From NCBI RefSeq assembly GCF_030345705.1, contig NZ_JAUASW010000001.1:2418001-2482000 (forward strand): a stretch of 64,000 nt of DNA, given 5' to 3'. This document shows, piece after piece, positions 53,058-62,828 of the stretch. Positions within the stretch are counted from its first letter, which is position 1. Every line of letters starts with the position of its first letter. The notes below the pieces were generated by a model. That model did no database searches and was not told the DNA's origin. It saw only the letters and a program-made list of their open reading frames with translations. The DNA comes from Pelomonas sp. SE-A7 (GTDB taxonomy: Bacteria; Pseudomonadota; Gammaproteobacteria; Burkholderiales; Burkholderiaceae_C). A program made the translations under genes and the position numbers.

Positions 53058-54059
53058 TCAGCCCCAGACTTCGCTCGGGCAATGCACCAAGCCGCCCTCG
53101 TAGCGCACGCCGGGGCTGCAGTCCTGAGCCAACACGGTCGGGCCGTCCAGGTCGACCACGTCGCACAGCTGGCCCAGCAGGAAGGCCGGCGCCGCGGCGA
53201 GGCTGCTGCCGCCCATATTGCCCACCATCACCTGCAGGCCCAGCTGGCGGGCGCGGCGGGCCATCATCAGGGCCTCGGTCAGGCCGCCGCATTTGTCGAG
53301 CTTGATGTTGACCAGGTCGAAGCGGCCCGGCAGCGTTTCCAGCTCCATCAGGTCCAGGCAGCTTTCGTCGGCGGCCGTGGGCAGCGGGAAGTCGACCTGG
53401 GCCATGTCCTGCTCGTGGCCGCGCGCGAAGGGCTGCTCCAGCAGCCGTACCCGGCAGTCGACCAGCACCGGCAGCAAGGCCTCGATGCTGGCGGGCGTGT
53501 AGCCCTGGTTGGCATCGACGCCCATCCAGACCTCGGGCCGAACTCGCCGCACGGCGCGCAGCCGCTCGATGTCCACGTCGGTATTGCCGGTCAGCTTGAG
53601 CTTGAGCGCCTGGGCCTGGCCATGCAGGCCGCGCAGCGCGCGCGCCGCCATCTCGGCCGGCTCATGGGCACTCAAAGTGAAGACCGTGCGCAGCGGCCGC
53701 GGCGGGTTGAGGCCGGCCAGTTGCCAGATCGGCCGGCCCGTGCGCCGCGCCTCCAACTCCCACAGCGCGCAGTCCAGGGCATTGCGCGCGCCGCCGGCCG
53801 GCATGCCCAGCCTCAAGGCATCGCGGCCCAGGCCTTCGCGCAGGGCGCCGCGCACCGCCTCCAGCTGGGCCGGCATGCGGGCCGGATCGTCCTGCAGATA
53901 GAACACGCCCGCCGCCTCGCCGCGGCCGCGGTGCGGACCGCTGCTCAGCTGCACTTGCAGGCAGGGAATCTCGTAGAAGGTATGGCCGGCGATGCGGACC
54001 GGCTCCAGCAGCCGGGGCGAATGGACCTGGCAGTCCATCTCAATGAGGAGAGAGCTCAT
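53058..54059 (-). CDS. Enolase-superfamily dipeptide epimerase / N-acyl-amino-acid racemase
   Basis: 333 residues. The catalytic lysines are in KLKLTG (about 162-166) and KLDKCGG; metal ligands are in VDANQGY, EQP and ADESCLD. GNMGGSSLAA and DLDGP complete the signature. These features place it with L-Ala-D/L-Glu epimerases, a group that also contains the N-acetyl-D-glutamate racemase DgcA. It would interconvert D and L residues in peptides from cell-wall or diet. It lies 33 bases below the prolyl oligopeptidase gene on the same strand. Confidence 0.9.
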   Translation of the reverse strand: MSSLLIEMDCQVHSPRLLEPVRIAGHTFYEIPCLQVQLSSGPHRGRGEAAGVFYLQDDPARMPAQLEAVRGALREGLGRDALRLGMPAGGARNALDCALWELEARRTGRPIWQLAGLNPPRPLRTVFTLSAHEPAEMAARALRGLHGQAQALKLKLTGNTDVDIERLRAVRRVRPEVWMGVDANQGYTPASIEALLPVLVDCRVRLLEQPFARGHEQDMAQVDFPLPTAADESCLDLMELETLPGRFDLVNIKLDKCGGLTEALMMARRARQLGLQVMVGNMGGSSLAAAPAFLLGQLCDVVDLDGPTVLAQDCSPGVRYEGGLVHCPSEVWG

Positions 54060-54092
54060 GGGCGAATCGAAGGGGTGGAGAGAGGCGGCCGT

Positions 54093-56195
54093 TCAACGGT
54101 CCATCAGCTGGCGCGTGAAGTACACGTATTCCTGGGCCAGGCTGCGGGCGAGTTCCTGCAGGTTGGTGTCGGCGCTGTGGCCGCCCTCGGTGAATTCGTA
54201 GAACAGATGGGGGATGCCGTATTCGGCCAGCCGGGCCGCGAACTTGCGCGCATGCTGCGGCCCGACGCGGTCGTCCTTGCTGGTGGTCCAGACGAAGGCC
54301 TGCGGATAGGTCCGGTCGCGGCGCAGATTGGCGTAGGGCGAGATGCGGGCCAGGAACTCGCGCTCGTCGGCATTCGCGACCGAGCCGTATTCGCCGACCC
54401 ACAGCGAGCCCGCGGCGATCTGCTCGTAGCGCAGCATGTCCAGCAGGGGCACGGCGATCTCGACCGCGTTCCAGAGCTCCGGATGCTGAGTCATGGCCAC
54501 GCCCATCAGCAGGCCGCCGTTGGAGCCGCCGGTGATGCCCAGGCGGCGCGGGCTCGTGATGCCTCGGGCGATCAGGTCGCGGCCCACGGCGATGAAGTCG
54601 TCGTAGACCTGCTGGCGCTTCGTCTTCAAGCCGGCCTCGTGCCAGCGCGGGCCGAATTCGCCGCCGCCGCGGATGTTGGCCACCACGTAGACCCCGCCGC
54701 GTTCCAGCCACAGCTTGCCCAGCGTGCCGCTGTAGCTGGGCGACTTGGAGACCGCGAAGCCGCCGTAGGCATGCAGCAGCGTGGCATTGCTGCCGTCCAG
54801 CCGCATGTCCTTGGCATGGACCACGGTGTAGGGAATGAGCGTGCCGTCGCTCGACTCGACCTCGAACTGCTGAACTTGCAGCCGCGAGGCATCGAAGCGG
54901 GCCGGCAGCGAGCGCAACAACCGGGCGCGCGCCGGATCGCTACCGTCCACGCGCCACTGGCTCGGCGGCTGCAGATAGCCGGCCACGCTGAGATAGGCCG
55001 TGGCCGAGTTCGGCGAGGCCTCGCTGATCTCCACCGTCGTGTCCTCGGGCAGCGCGATCGGATGACTGGTCCAACGGCCGTCGCGCTCGCGCTTGAGCAG
55101 GTTCGCGCGTCCCCGCACCTTGTCCAACAGCGTGAGCAAGAGGCCGCTCTTGGTGCCGGCAACGCCTTGCAGGGTCTGCTGGGCAGTCGGGGCGAAGACC
55201 AGCACCGGACGCAGCCGCTCGGGCGCCGTCAGCGCCTGGGCCAGATCGACGGCCACCAGGGTGCCCGCCTTGAATTGAGCCCCCGCGGCCGACCAGGCCT
55301 CGTCCAGCCGGACGATCAGCTGCCCGTCGAACAGTTCGAGCACGCTGGCCTTGGCGGGCAGGTTCAGCTTGAGCGTGCCGGACGGCGTCAGCAGCCGGCT
55401 TTCCCATTCGAAAAAAGTGAGGCCGCGCTGTATCAGCACGACCCGGCGGCCCTGCGCATCCGACAGCGAGCGCAGCCGCAGGCGCGCATCGCCGGGGCTG
55501 CCGCGAAAGACCTCCACCGCCGCCGACAAGGGCTGGCCACGCGGCAGGCGCTTGACCACATAGGGGTAGCCGGACTTGCTCAGCTCGCCGGCCTGCCATT
55601 CGCGCGCCAGCACCAGCGCATCGGCGCTTTCCCAGACCACGGTCTGTCGGCTCCGGGGCAATTCGAAGCCGCCGCGCACGAAGCGGCGCTGGCGCAGGTC
55701 GAACTCGCGCACCGTGACCGCATCCTCGCCGCCCTCGGACAGCGAGACCAGGCAGCGGTGCTCGCGCCGGCCCTCGCATTGCGCGCCCTTCCAGGTCCAG
55801 CTCTTCTGCTCAGTGGCCGAGAGCTGATCGAGATCGAGCGCGGGCATCCAGGCCGGCGTGCCACCGGCGTCATAGCTGGCGGGCGAAGCCACGCGCCACA
55901 GGCCGCGCACATGAGTTGCGTCCTGCCAGAAGTTCCACAGCCCGCCGTCGAGTCGGCGTACGAAAGGAATACGGTCGCTCGCCTGCTCTATCGCCAGGGC
56001 CTGGGCCTGGAAGGCCGCAAAGCGTGGATCCGTCTCCAGCACCGACACCGTCTTGTCGTTCTCGCCGCGCCGCCATTCGCTGACCTCGGGGCTGCTCAGT
56101 TTCTCCAGCCAGAGGTGGGGATCCTGGGCCGCCGCACCCTGGGCGATGAACAGCAGGCTTAGCAAAGCGAGGACGGGCCAGGACGGACGTGACAT
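54093..56195 (-). CDS. Prolyl oligopeptidase family serine peptidase, secreted
   Basis: 700 residues. The signal peptide is LLSLLFIAQGAAAQDP, followed by DPHLWLEKLSSPEVSEW, the usual start of the family. The N-terminal propeller precedes the catalytic domain: LLHAYGGFAVSKSP, the nucleophile elbow TGGSNGGLLMG, Asp in SKDDRVGPQHARK and His in EGGHSADTN. Such enzymes cleave short peptides after proline. ATG 56195 is preferred; a TTG at 56225 lengthens the protein by 10 residues. Confidence 0.92.
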   Translation of the reverse strand: MSRPSWPVLALLSLLFIAQGAAAQDPHLWLEKLSSPEVSEWRRGENDKTVSVLETDPRFAAFQAQALAIEQASDRIPFVRRLDGGLWNFWQDATHVRGLWRVASPASYDAGGTPAWMPALDLDQLSATEQKSWTWKGAQCEGRREHRCLVSLSEGGEDAVTVREFDLRQRRFVRGGFELPRSRQTVVWESADALVLAREWQAGELSKSGYPYVVKRLPRGQPLSAAVEVFRGSPGDARLRLRSLSDAQGRRVVLIQRGLTFFEWESRLLTPSGTLKLNLPAKASVLELFDGQLIVRLDEAWSAAGAQFKAGTLVAVDLAQALTAPERLRPVLVFAPTAQQTLQGVAGTKSGLLLTLLDKVRGRANLLKRERDGRWTSHPIALPEDTTVEISEASPNSATAYLSVAGYLQPPSQWRVDGSDPARARLLRSLPARFDASRLQVQQFEVESSDGTLIPYTVVHAKDMRLDGSNATLLHAYGGFAVSKSPSYSGTLGKLWLERGGVYVVANIRGGGEFGPRWHEAGLKTKRQQVYDDFIAVGRDLIARGITSPRRLGITGGSNGGLLMGVAMTQHPELWNAVEIAVPLLDMLRYEQIAAGSLWVGEYGSVANADEREFLARISPYANLRRDRTYPQAFVWTTSKDDRVGPQHARKFAARLAEYGIPHLFYEFTEGGHSADTNLQELARSLAQEYVYFTRQLMDR

Positions 56196-56237
56196 CAGGA
56201 GGATCCGGTACTTGGAAAGACGCAATAGCCAGGCCGC

Positions 56238-57905
56238 TCAGCGGCCTGGCCGCTGGAACTCGGCATCGGGCCGCCATTGGGGACGCCGGTCGCCGTTCGC
56301 CACCGACAGTCCCACGCGGAACAGCACCTGCAGGTCCTCGACGGCACCCGACAGGTCCCAGTGCTCTTCCACCACGTCGTCCACCTTGTGATAGCGGTGG
56401 CTCACGTAGTCGTGCCGCCGTTCGCCGCCATAGGCCTCGGGCTTGCCAATGACCTGCGTGCCGGCCTTCAGGAACAGCACCGGCACGCCAGCCTTGGCGA
56501 ACTCGAACTGGTCGGAACGGTAGAAGGAGCCCAGCTCCGGATAGGCATCGGGCAGGGCCGTGCGGCCCTGGCGCTGGGCCTCGCGGACGACCAGCTCGTC
56601 GACGTCGGACCTGCCGGCGCCGATGATGCGCAGGTCGCGGGTGCGGCCATAGGCATTGAGCACGTCGATGTTGACCGCCAGCAGGGTCTTGTCCAGCGGC
56701 AGCAGCGGCTGGCCCACGTAGTGCTGGGCGCCGAGCAGGCCCTGCTCCTCGGCCGTGGTGGCGATGAAGAGCACGGTCCGCCGCGGCCGTTCCGGCAAGG
56801 CCTTGAAGGCGCGGGCGATATTGAACAGCGAGGCCACCCCGGCCGCGTTGTCCAGCGCGCCGTGATAGATCTGGCGGCCGCGCGGACCGGGCAGTGCGGT
56901 ATCGATGCCCAGGTGGTCCCAGTGGGCGGTGTAGACCACGGCCTCGTTGCGCAGCGCCGGATCGGAACCGGTGATGCGGGCCACGACATTGCGCGAGTCC
57001 AGCTTCTCGACCCGGTTGCTGACGTCGATACGCGCCTGGATGCCCAGGGCCACCGGCCTGAAGTCGCGGCTCAGGGCCGCCTGCTTCAGCGCCGCCAGCT
57101 CGAAGCCGGCCGCCTTCATCAGCTCGCTCACGCTTTGCTGCTGCATCCAGGCCGACACCGGCGGATGCAGCAAGGCCTTGCTGTCGGCCAGGCCCAGGTT
57201 CTTGTGGCCCCAGCTGTGCCGCACCACGTCGAACGGATAGCCGGCCGGCCCGGTCTCGTGGACGATGATCGCGGCCGCCGCGCCCAGCCGGGCCGCGGTC
57301 TCGAACTTGTAGGTCCAGCGGCCGTAGTAGGTCATCTCGCTGCCCTTGAACATCCGCGGATCCAGCCGCGACGGATTGGCTGGATCGGGAATGGCCGGGT
57401 CGTTGATCAGCATCACCAGGGTCTTGCCGCGCAGGTCCATGCCCTTGAAGTCGTCCCAGCCGTATTCGGGCGCCTGCACGCCATGGCCCACGAACACCAG
57501 CTCGGAGGCTTCGACCCGGGTCTTCTCCACCGGCCGTGCGGACCAGGCCACGTAGTCCTCCATGGAGCGCAGCGGCTTCAGCTCCTGCCCACCGACTTTG
57601 AACGTCAGCGAAGGCGTCGAGTTGATGCCAACCATGGGCACGGCCTGCACATAGCTGCCGTCCGCTGCGGCCGGTTCCAGGCCCAGGCGCTCGAACTCGC
57701 GCCGGATGTAGTCCACCGTCAATTGCTCGCCGCGGCTGCCGGGCGCGCGGCCTTCGAATTCGTCGGAGGCCAGCTGCTGGATGTGCCGCAGCATGTCGTC
57801 GGCGCTGATGCGGCGCTCGGCCCGGTCCGGCCCGGTCGCGGGCGGATTCAAGGCACAGGCCGCGAGGCCGGCCAGTAGCAAGCCGAAAGGAATGAGTTTG
57901 CGCAT
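56238..57905 (-). CDS. M28 family aminopeptidase lipoprotein
   Basis: 555 residues. The lipobox is LLAGLAACAL (Cys about 19). A PA-type insertion is likely in the middle (about 135-300). The M28 zinc ligands are in YTAHWDHLG, ALDNAAGVA, TTAEEQGLLGAQH and SHRYHKVDD, all present. It should release N-terminal residues from peptides in the periplasm. It is 42 bases above the prolyl oligopeptidase gene and probably in the same operon. Confidence 0.92.
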   Translation of the reverse strand: MRKLIPFGLLLAGLAACALNPPATGPDRAERRISADDMLRHIQQLASDEFEGRAPGSRGEQLTVDYIRREFERLGLEPAAADGSYVQAVPMVGINSTPSLTFKVGGQELKPLRSMEDYVAWSARPVEKTRVEASELVFVGHGVQAPEYGWDDFKGMDLRGKTLVMLINDPAIPDPANPSRLDPRMFKGSEMTYYGRWTYKFETAARLGAAAAIIVHETGPAGYPFDVVRHSWGHKNLGLADSKALLHPPVSAWMQQQSVSELMKAAGFELAALKQAALSRDFRPVALGIQARIDVSNRVEKLDSRNVVARITGSDPALRNEAVVYTAHWDHLGIDTALPGPRGRQIYHGALDNAAGVASLFNIARAFKALPERPRRTVLFIATTAEEQGLLGAQHYVGQPLLPLDKTLLAVNIDVLNAYGRTRDLRIIGAGRSDVDELVVREAQRQGRTALPDAYPELGSFYRSDQFEFAKAGVPVLFLKAGTQVIGKPEAYGGERRHDYVSHRYHKVDDVVEEHWDLSGAVEDLQVLFRVGLSVANGDRRPQWRPDAEFQRPGR

Positions 57906-57940
57906 GGGATCCCCTGTTGGTGCAGGCAGCATCTTCGCGG

Positions 57941-59479
57941 CTAGGGGGCTGCCAGGGCTCGTAGATGGCGTGCCGCAAAGACATGGCGTGGATCCTGGGC
58001 CAGCGCCTTGCGGTAATGCGCCTCGGCCTGCAGCTTGTCGCCACTGGCCTGCCAGGCCTCGCCCAGTCCGTCGAGCAGGTCGGCGCTGGCCGGATGCAGG
58101 CGCAAGGCGAACTGGAAGACCTGGATGGCCCGCGCGGCCAGGCCGCTGTACAGCACCTCGTGGCCCCAGTCGTTCAGCAGCTCCTCGCCGGGCCGCGTTG
58201 CCGGCTCGGCCAGGCGCAGCTCGCGTATCACCTCATCGGCCCGCTCGAAGCCGAGGCGGCTCAGCGCCAGGCCTATGTTCTCCAGCGTGGGCGCCACGGC
58301 CTCGGCCTTGCGCGTCTCCAGCCGCATGAAGTGCCGCGGCACGCCGTTCTGCTCCGGCTCCCTGGCCAGAAAGGCCTTGGCCTCGGCACTGGCCTTCAAG
58401 TGGGCGGCCAGGAAGCGCTCCACATAGCGGGCGACCCAACCATAGGCCACGACCGCCTCCTCGCGGGAATAGCCATCGCCGAAGGCCTCGGTCGGCCGCA
58501 CCCGCAGCAGGTAGGACGAGAAGTCCTGGTGCGCCAGGGCGGGCAGCGAACCGAGCAGCAGCTCCGAATACTTCAGCTCGTTGAGGAAGTTGCGCGACAG
58601 GTCGTAGTACTTTCTGTCGGTGTTCATCTGCTCCAGCGAGGCCGGCCGCGAGGCCAGGAACAGATAGGGCACGGCGACCTTGGCCGGCGTCAGGTAGGCG
58701 ATGGACCTGAGGGTCTCGTTGTCGTAGCGCACCGTGCCGTCCAGGCTCACCAGGGCTCGGATGCGCGAGTCGCGCGCGGCCGCCGCCACATTGGCCAGGC
58801 CGCCCCAGCTGAAGCCGACCACGGCGATCTGCTCGGCATCGACCTGGGGCAACGAGCGCGCCTGGGCGATCAGGAAGGCGATGTCGCCGACCTGGGCCTC
58901 GACGCCTTCCAGGTCGGCCGTCATTGCCCGGGTCCTGGCGCCCATCGAGGCGCTGGCCAGCACGACATGGCCCTGGCTGGCCAGGTATTCGCACAGGTCG
59001 GCGTTCTCGATGGCACTGGCGCTGAAGCTGGGCGCATAGACCACCAGCGGAAACCGGCCCGCGGCCGGCGCCGCGTCACGCCGGGCCCGCATGGCCTGGG
59101 CAGCCACGGCCTTGAGCGCCGGCCCGTGCCGGCCGAAGGCGAGGCTGCGGCCGCGACCCGGCTCGAAACTCTCCTCGGTGGCGCTGAGCTCCACGTAGTC
59201 GTCATAGCGGAGTGGACGGCCCCCTGGTGCAGCCGGATACCAGACCAGGGTCTGGACCGGCCGCGCCCGCTCGCCGCTCACCGGCTGGCCGGTGACCGCA
59301 TCGAAGCGGCTGCGATACGACCTCGAGAAGTCGTACTGCTGCAGCACCCTCAGCCCCACGGCATTCGGCCCCGGCTCATTGGTGAAGCTGAAGCCGGCGT
59401 CCGGCCAGGCCAGTCCCGGCAACAGCATCACCAGGCCCGCGATCAAGGCACGCCGCAGCGATGCGCCCACTCTGCACAT
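57941..59479 (-). CDS. Dienelactone-hydrolase-like esterase with C-terminal TPR, secreted
   Basis: 512 residues, with a signal peptide (LIAGLVMLLPGLAWPDA). An alpha/beta-hydrolase core contains TLVWYPAAPGG, LVVYAPSFSASAIEN and the nucleophile elbow VVGFSWGGLANV (Ser). Two or three TPR-like helices follow (about 410-512), ending AEAHYRKALAQDPRHV. This fused form occurs in peptidase clusters. The substrate, ester or amide, is not readable. Confidence 0.8.
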   Translation of the reverse strand: MCRVGASLRRALIAGLVMLLPGLAWPDAGFSFTNEPGPNAVGLRVLQQYDFSRSYRSRFDAVTGQPVSGERARPVQTLVWYPAAPGGRPLRYDDYVELSATEESFEPGRGRSLAFGRHGPALKAVAAQAMRARRDAAPAAGRFPLVVYAPSFSASAIENADLCEYLASQGHVVLASASMGARTRAMTADLEGVEAQVGDIAFLIAQARSLPQVDAEQIAVVGFSWGGLANVAAAARDSRIRALVSLDGTVRYDNETLRSIAYLTPAKVAVPYLFLASRPASLEQMNTDRKYYDLSRNFLNELKYSELLLGSLPALAHQDFSSYLLRVRPTEAFGDGYSREEAVVAYGWVARYVERFLAAHLKASAEAKAFLAREPEQNGVPRHFMRLETRKAEAVAPTLENIGLALSRLGFERADEVIRELRLAEPATRPGEELLNDWGHEVLYSGLAARAIQVFQFALRLHPASADLLDGLGEAWQASGDKLQAEAHYRKALAQDPRHVFAARHLRALAAP

Positions 59480-59498
59480 GGCGATCTCCCCGCCGGCT

Positions 59499-61922
59499 TC
59501 AGTAGTCGTAACGCAGGCTGATGCCGATGCTGCGCGGCTTGATCGGGTAGTAGACGTTGTAGTACGTGCCGCCCAGCGATCGCACCTTGGACCCGCCACT
59601 GGAGCCGCGGCTGTCGGCGAGGTTGTTGACGTAGGCCGTCAGCTCGTAGTGGTTCCAGGCCAGGCCGGCGCGCAGGTCGAAGACCTGGTAGCCGTCCACC
59701 ATGCCGGGCCGGTCGAGGTTGGTCTTGCGGTTGCCTATGTAGCTGTGGCTCAGCGAGACCCGGCCGCTGCTCTCGCCCGGGCCGTCGAAGCGGTAGTCGA
59801 TTTCTTCCGAGGACTGGAAGCGCGCCGTGCCCGGCAGGCGGCTGCCGGAAGGCACGAAGTTGCCGTTGGAAGCGGTGAAGTCGCGCGCGGTCAGCGCGTC
59901 GATGTAGGCCAGCGAAGTGCGCAGCGTCAGGGCGGCTGTGGGCTTCCAGACCAGCTTCAGCTCGGCGCCGTCGATGATGGCCTTGCCGACGTTGGCCACG
60001 CCGTTCACCGCCGTCGGTCCGGTACCCACCAGGGCGTTCATCTGCGCGTCGCGCCAGTTGACCCGGAAGATGTCGAAGTCCAGGTTGAAGTCGCGCGACG
60101 GCGCGTACTGCAGGCCGGTCTCGTAGTTCCAGACCGAGTCCGACTTGTACTCGGTGTTCACGCCCGGATTGACGCCGCCGAAGCGGTAGCCCTCGGAGGC
60201 CGTGGCGTACCACAGGGCCTTGCCCTGCTTGTACTTGAGGTTGAACTTGGGCGTGAAGCCCGACTGCGAGTTGTTCACGTTCATCACCGGCAGCACGCCG
60301 AACAGCGCATCGAGCAGATGCGAGTCGTAGGAGGCGCGCTGGGTGTTGCGGTAGAAGCGGCCGCCGACGTCGAGGCTGAGCTGCTCGGTGAGCTGGTACT
60401 CGACGTCGCCGAACAGGGCCTTCTCGTCCGCCCGGTTGCTGTCGTTCTCGGTGTACAGCACATCGCCCGGCACCAGGTCGTCGCCCCACAGCTTGGCGCC
60501 GCCCTTGGCCAGGTACTTGGCGTCGTAGCGGGCCTGGTAGCGCTGGTAGAAGACACCAGCGACGAAGTTCAGCTTGTCGGCCGTGCCGGCCACACGGAAC
60601 TCCTGCGAGAAGGCGCGGCTCACCGGCTCGCCGGGCCCGGTCACCTGGGGCAGCAGCGGCAGGCCGAAGAAGGTCCCGAAGTCCGCCCAGCTCTTGGTCA
60701 CGTCGCCGTAGGTGTAGACGCGCTTGTTGAGCTGGGCCGTGCTGCTGCTCAGCGTGAGCTTGTCGATCTGTTTTTCGATGGACAGTTGGGCCAGCGAGAA
60801 GCGGCCCTTGCGGGTCGATGGCGTGGGCGTGTCTATGCTCAGCTGATCGGGAGCGGGCGAGACCGCGAAGCCGTCGGCGATCGAGGACTCCTGGTAGAGG
60901 TAGAGGCCGCCGATCTTGAGGCTGGCGTCGGGCTTCAGCGTGGCCATCAGCCGGCCGCCGCGCTGATGCAGGCTGTTGGCGTTCTTGACACCGGTGCCGA
61001 GGTTGTCGATATAGCCGGCGTCGCGCCGGTCGTAGACCACGGCGCGCAGGCCGGCCACGTCGGTCTTGATCGGCGTGTTCAGCATGGCGTAGACCGAATG
61101 GCTCGTGCCGCCGGACACGCTGCTGAGGTCGGCCAGCAGGCTGGCATCAAAGGCCTTGAGGTCGGGCTTCTTCAGCGTGTAGCGGATCGCACCGCCCAGT
61201 GAGGAGGAGCCGTACAGGGCGCCTTGCGGGCCGCGCAGGATGTCCAGGCCTTCCAGGTCGAAGGGCGCCAGGTCGGCGGTCGAATTGACCGCGATCGGAT
61301 CGGTGAACGGAACGTCCTCGATGTAGACGCCGGTGGTGGCCTGCTGCAGGCCGATGATGTTGGCGTTGGTGGCCGTGCCCACGCCGCGTATCGTCGGCAT
61401 GGACAGGTCGGGGTCGCCCTTGTTGATCTGGATGCCGGGCGCGCGGTGGAACACGTCCTCGGCATTCTTCAGGCCGGCCTCTTCCAGCGCATGGCCCGAG
61501 AACGAGGTGATGGTGCCGGCGACATCCCGCTGAGGACGCTTGTTGGCCGAGATGACGACGACGTCAAGGTACTCGGTCTTTTTGCTTTCCTTGGGGCCGG
61601 CTTCGAGAAAAAGCACGACGGCGCCGCTCTGATCAGTGCGCACCGCCAGCGAGGTGCCCTCGAGCAGCTTGCGCAGCGCCTCGGCCGGCGGCAGGTCGCT
61701 GCGCAGGCCCTTGGTCGTGCGGCCCCTGACGTCCTCGGCCTTGTAGATCAGTTGCGCGCCCGACTGGGCCGCATAGGCATCCAGCGCGGCCTTCAGGTCG
61801 CCGGCCGGGATGTCGAACTTGAGCGCCTGCGCATGGGCGGCCGCACACAGGGCCGCCGCGCAGATCCCGCTCAGCAGCCAGCGGGACACGGACTTCTTGG
61901 AAACGCCTTGCCTGGTTTTCAT
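59499..61922 (-). CDS. TonB-dependent receptor with STN signalling domain
   Basis: 807 residues. ATG 61922 has a GAGG site seven bases above. The signal peptide ends at AAHAQA, then an STN (secretin/TonB short N-terminal) domain ALKFDIPAGDLKAALDAYAA to about 105. The plug follows with IQINKGDPDLSMPTIRGVG and LDILRGPQGALYGSSSLGGA, then a barrel ending in SLRYDY. STN receptors signal through FecR to FecI-type sigma factors, and that pair lies divergently next door. Confidence 0.93.
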   Translation of the reverse strand: MKTRQGVSKKSVSRWLLSGICAAALCAAAHAQALKFDIPAGDLKAALDAYAAQSGAQLIYKAEDVRGRTTKGLRSDLPPAEALRKLLEGTSLAVRTDQSGAVVLFLEAGPKESKKTEYLDVVVISANKRPQRDVAGTITSFSGHALEEAGLKNAEDVFHRAPGIQINKGDPDLSMPTIRGVGTATNANIIGLQQATTGVYIEDVPFTDPIAVNSTADLAPFDLEGLDILRGPQGALYGSSSLGGAIRYTLKKPDLKAFDASLLADLSSVSGGTSHSVYAMLNTPIKTDVAGLRAVVYDRRDAGYIDNLGTGVKNANSLHQRGGRLMATLKPDASLKIGGLYLYQESSIADGFAVSPAPDQLSIDTPTPSTRKGRFSLAQLSIEKQIDKLTLSSSTAQLNKRVYTYGDVTKSWADFGTFFGLPLLPQVTGPGEPVSRAFSQEFRVAGTADKLNFVAGVFYQRYQARYDAKYLAKGGAKLWGDDLVPGDVLYTENDSNRADEKALFGDVEYQLTEQLSLDVGGRFYRNTQRASYDSHLLDALFGVLPVMNVNNSQSGFTPKFNLKYKQGKALWYATASEGYRFGGVNPGVNTEYKSDSVWNYETGLQYAPSRDFNLDFDIFRVNWRDAQMNALVGTGPTAVNGVANVGKAIIDGAELKLVWKPTAALTLRTSLAYIDALTARDFTASNGNFVPSGSRLPGTARFQSSEEIDYRFDGPGESSGRVSLSHSYIGNRKTNLDRPGMVDGYQVFDLRAGLAWNHYELTAYVNNLADSRGSSGGSKVRSLGGTYYNVYYPIKPRSIGISLRYDY

Positions 61923-61993
61923 CGATGACCTCATCAGGGCGACTGTGCCCATGCAAGCCAAGACGAGGTGGCCGGAGTTCTCCGGTATCGAAT

Positions 61994-62010
61994 TCGCAAA
62001 TTTCTTGCGA
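61994..62010. promoter_or_regulatory. Perfect inverted repeat in the receptor/FecI divergent promoter region
   Basis: TCGCAA-ATTTC-TTGCGA is a 6-bp palindrome with 5-base spacer, about 70 bases above the receptor ATG. The 239-base gap is noticeably AT-richer than its surroundings, with a TTTATTTTTGCG patch at about 62086. It could be a regulator-binding site; no sigma consensus can be fixed. Confidence 0.4.
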
Positions 62011-62161
62011 CGCGCTGAAAAAGGGGCCTGGCCATGGCTGCGGGGTCCTGGAAGACGAGGCTCAAAGAAGATTCCGGTACGCGAATTCTTTATTTTTGCG
62101 TTGGCGCGATTTGCTGTTGTGCGCGCCCCGCCGACCGACGTATCGTCGCGCCAATTCGGCA

Positions 62162-62767
62162 ATGGACGCAGGGCTGCGGCAGGGGTTGGTGGGCGTGGAG
62201 CTTGACGATGTCAGCGATTGGTTCGTTCGGGAGGTTCTGCCTCTCGAAGGCGTGATCGAGCGCTACCTCCGCAGCAACTGGCGCAATGCCGACGAGATCG
62301 CCGACCTGCGACAGGAGGTCTACACCCGGGTCTTCGACGCCTGCACCACGTTCCGCCCGGAATCGACCCAGGCCTTTGTGCTGACCACGGCCCGCAATCT
62401 GCTGATCGACCAGGCCCGGCGCGCCCAGGTGGTGTCGTTCGAGTCCTATGCGGAGATCGACTCGCTGCCGCAGCCGGTCGACGAGCTGGGGCCGGAACGC
62501 CACGCGGCGGGCCGCAGCGCCCTGCGCTTTCTGCAGTCGGCGCTGGAGAAGCTGCCGGAGCGCTGCCGCATGGTGGTGCAGCTGAGAAAGATCGACGAAA
62601 TGAGCCAGCGCGAGGTGGCGGCGCGCATGGGCATCACCGAAGACACCGTGGAACGGCAGGTCTCCAAGGGCGTGCGGGCCCTGGCCGATGCCATGGCCGC
62701 GGTGGGACAGGAAGTCGGCGGCCGTGCCGGCGCCCGGGCCAGTGCCCGCAAGCGAACGGAGCATTGA
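62162..62767 (+). CDS. ECF RNA polymerase sigma factor, FecI-like
   Basis: 201 residues. Region 2 is IADLRQEVYTRVFDACTTF and AFVLTTARNLLIDQARRAQVV; region 4 is LEKLPERCRMVVQLRKIDEM to VAARMGITEDTVERQV. It belongs to the FecI-like group that responds to an STN receptor through FecR, which follows 61 bases later. ATG 62162 is the first ATG that does not invade the divergent promoter. It probably activates the receptor operon and the genes after it. Confidence 0.92.
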   Translation: MDAGLRQGLVGVELDDVSDWFVREVLPLEGVIERYLRSNWRNADEIADLRQEVYTRVFDACTTFRPESTQAFVLTTARNLLIDQARRAQVVSFESYAEIDSLPQPVDELGPERHAAGRSALRFLQSALEKLPERCRMVVQLRKIDEMSQREVAARMGITEDTVERQVSKGVRALADAMAAVGQEVGGRAGARASARKRTEH

Positions 62768-62828
62768 CGACCATGTACCGGAATCCAGGCCCTCGCCCGT
62801 CAAGACTTGCATGCGAAGAGAAATGAGG

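Noticed and set aside
53058..56195. Possible lasso-peptide locus, since isopeptidases of that pathway are prolyl-oligopeptidase-like and accompany TonB receptors with FecIR.
   Set aside because: No precursor peptide, no B/C maturation genes and no ABC exporter are present. The peptidase looks like an ordinary prolyl oligopeptidase next to an M28 enzyme and an epimerase.
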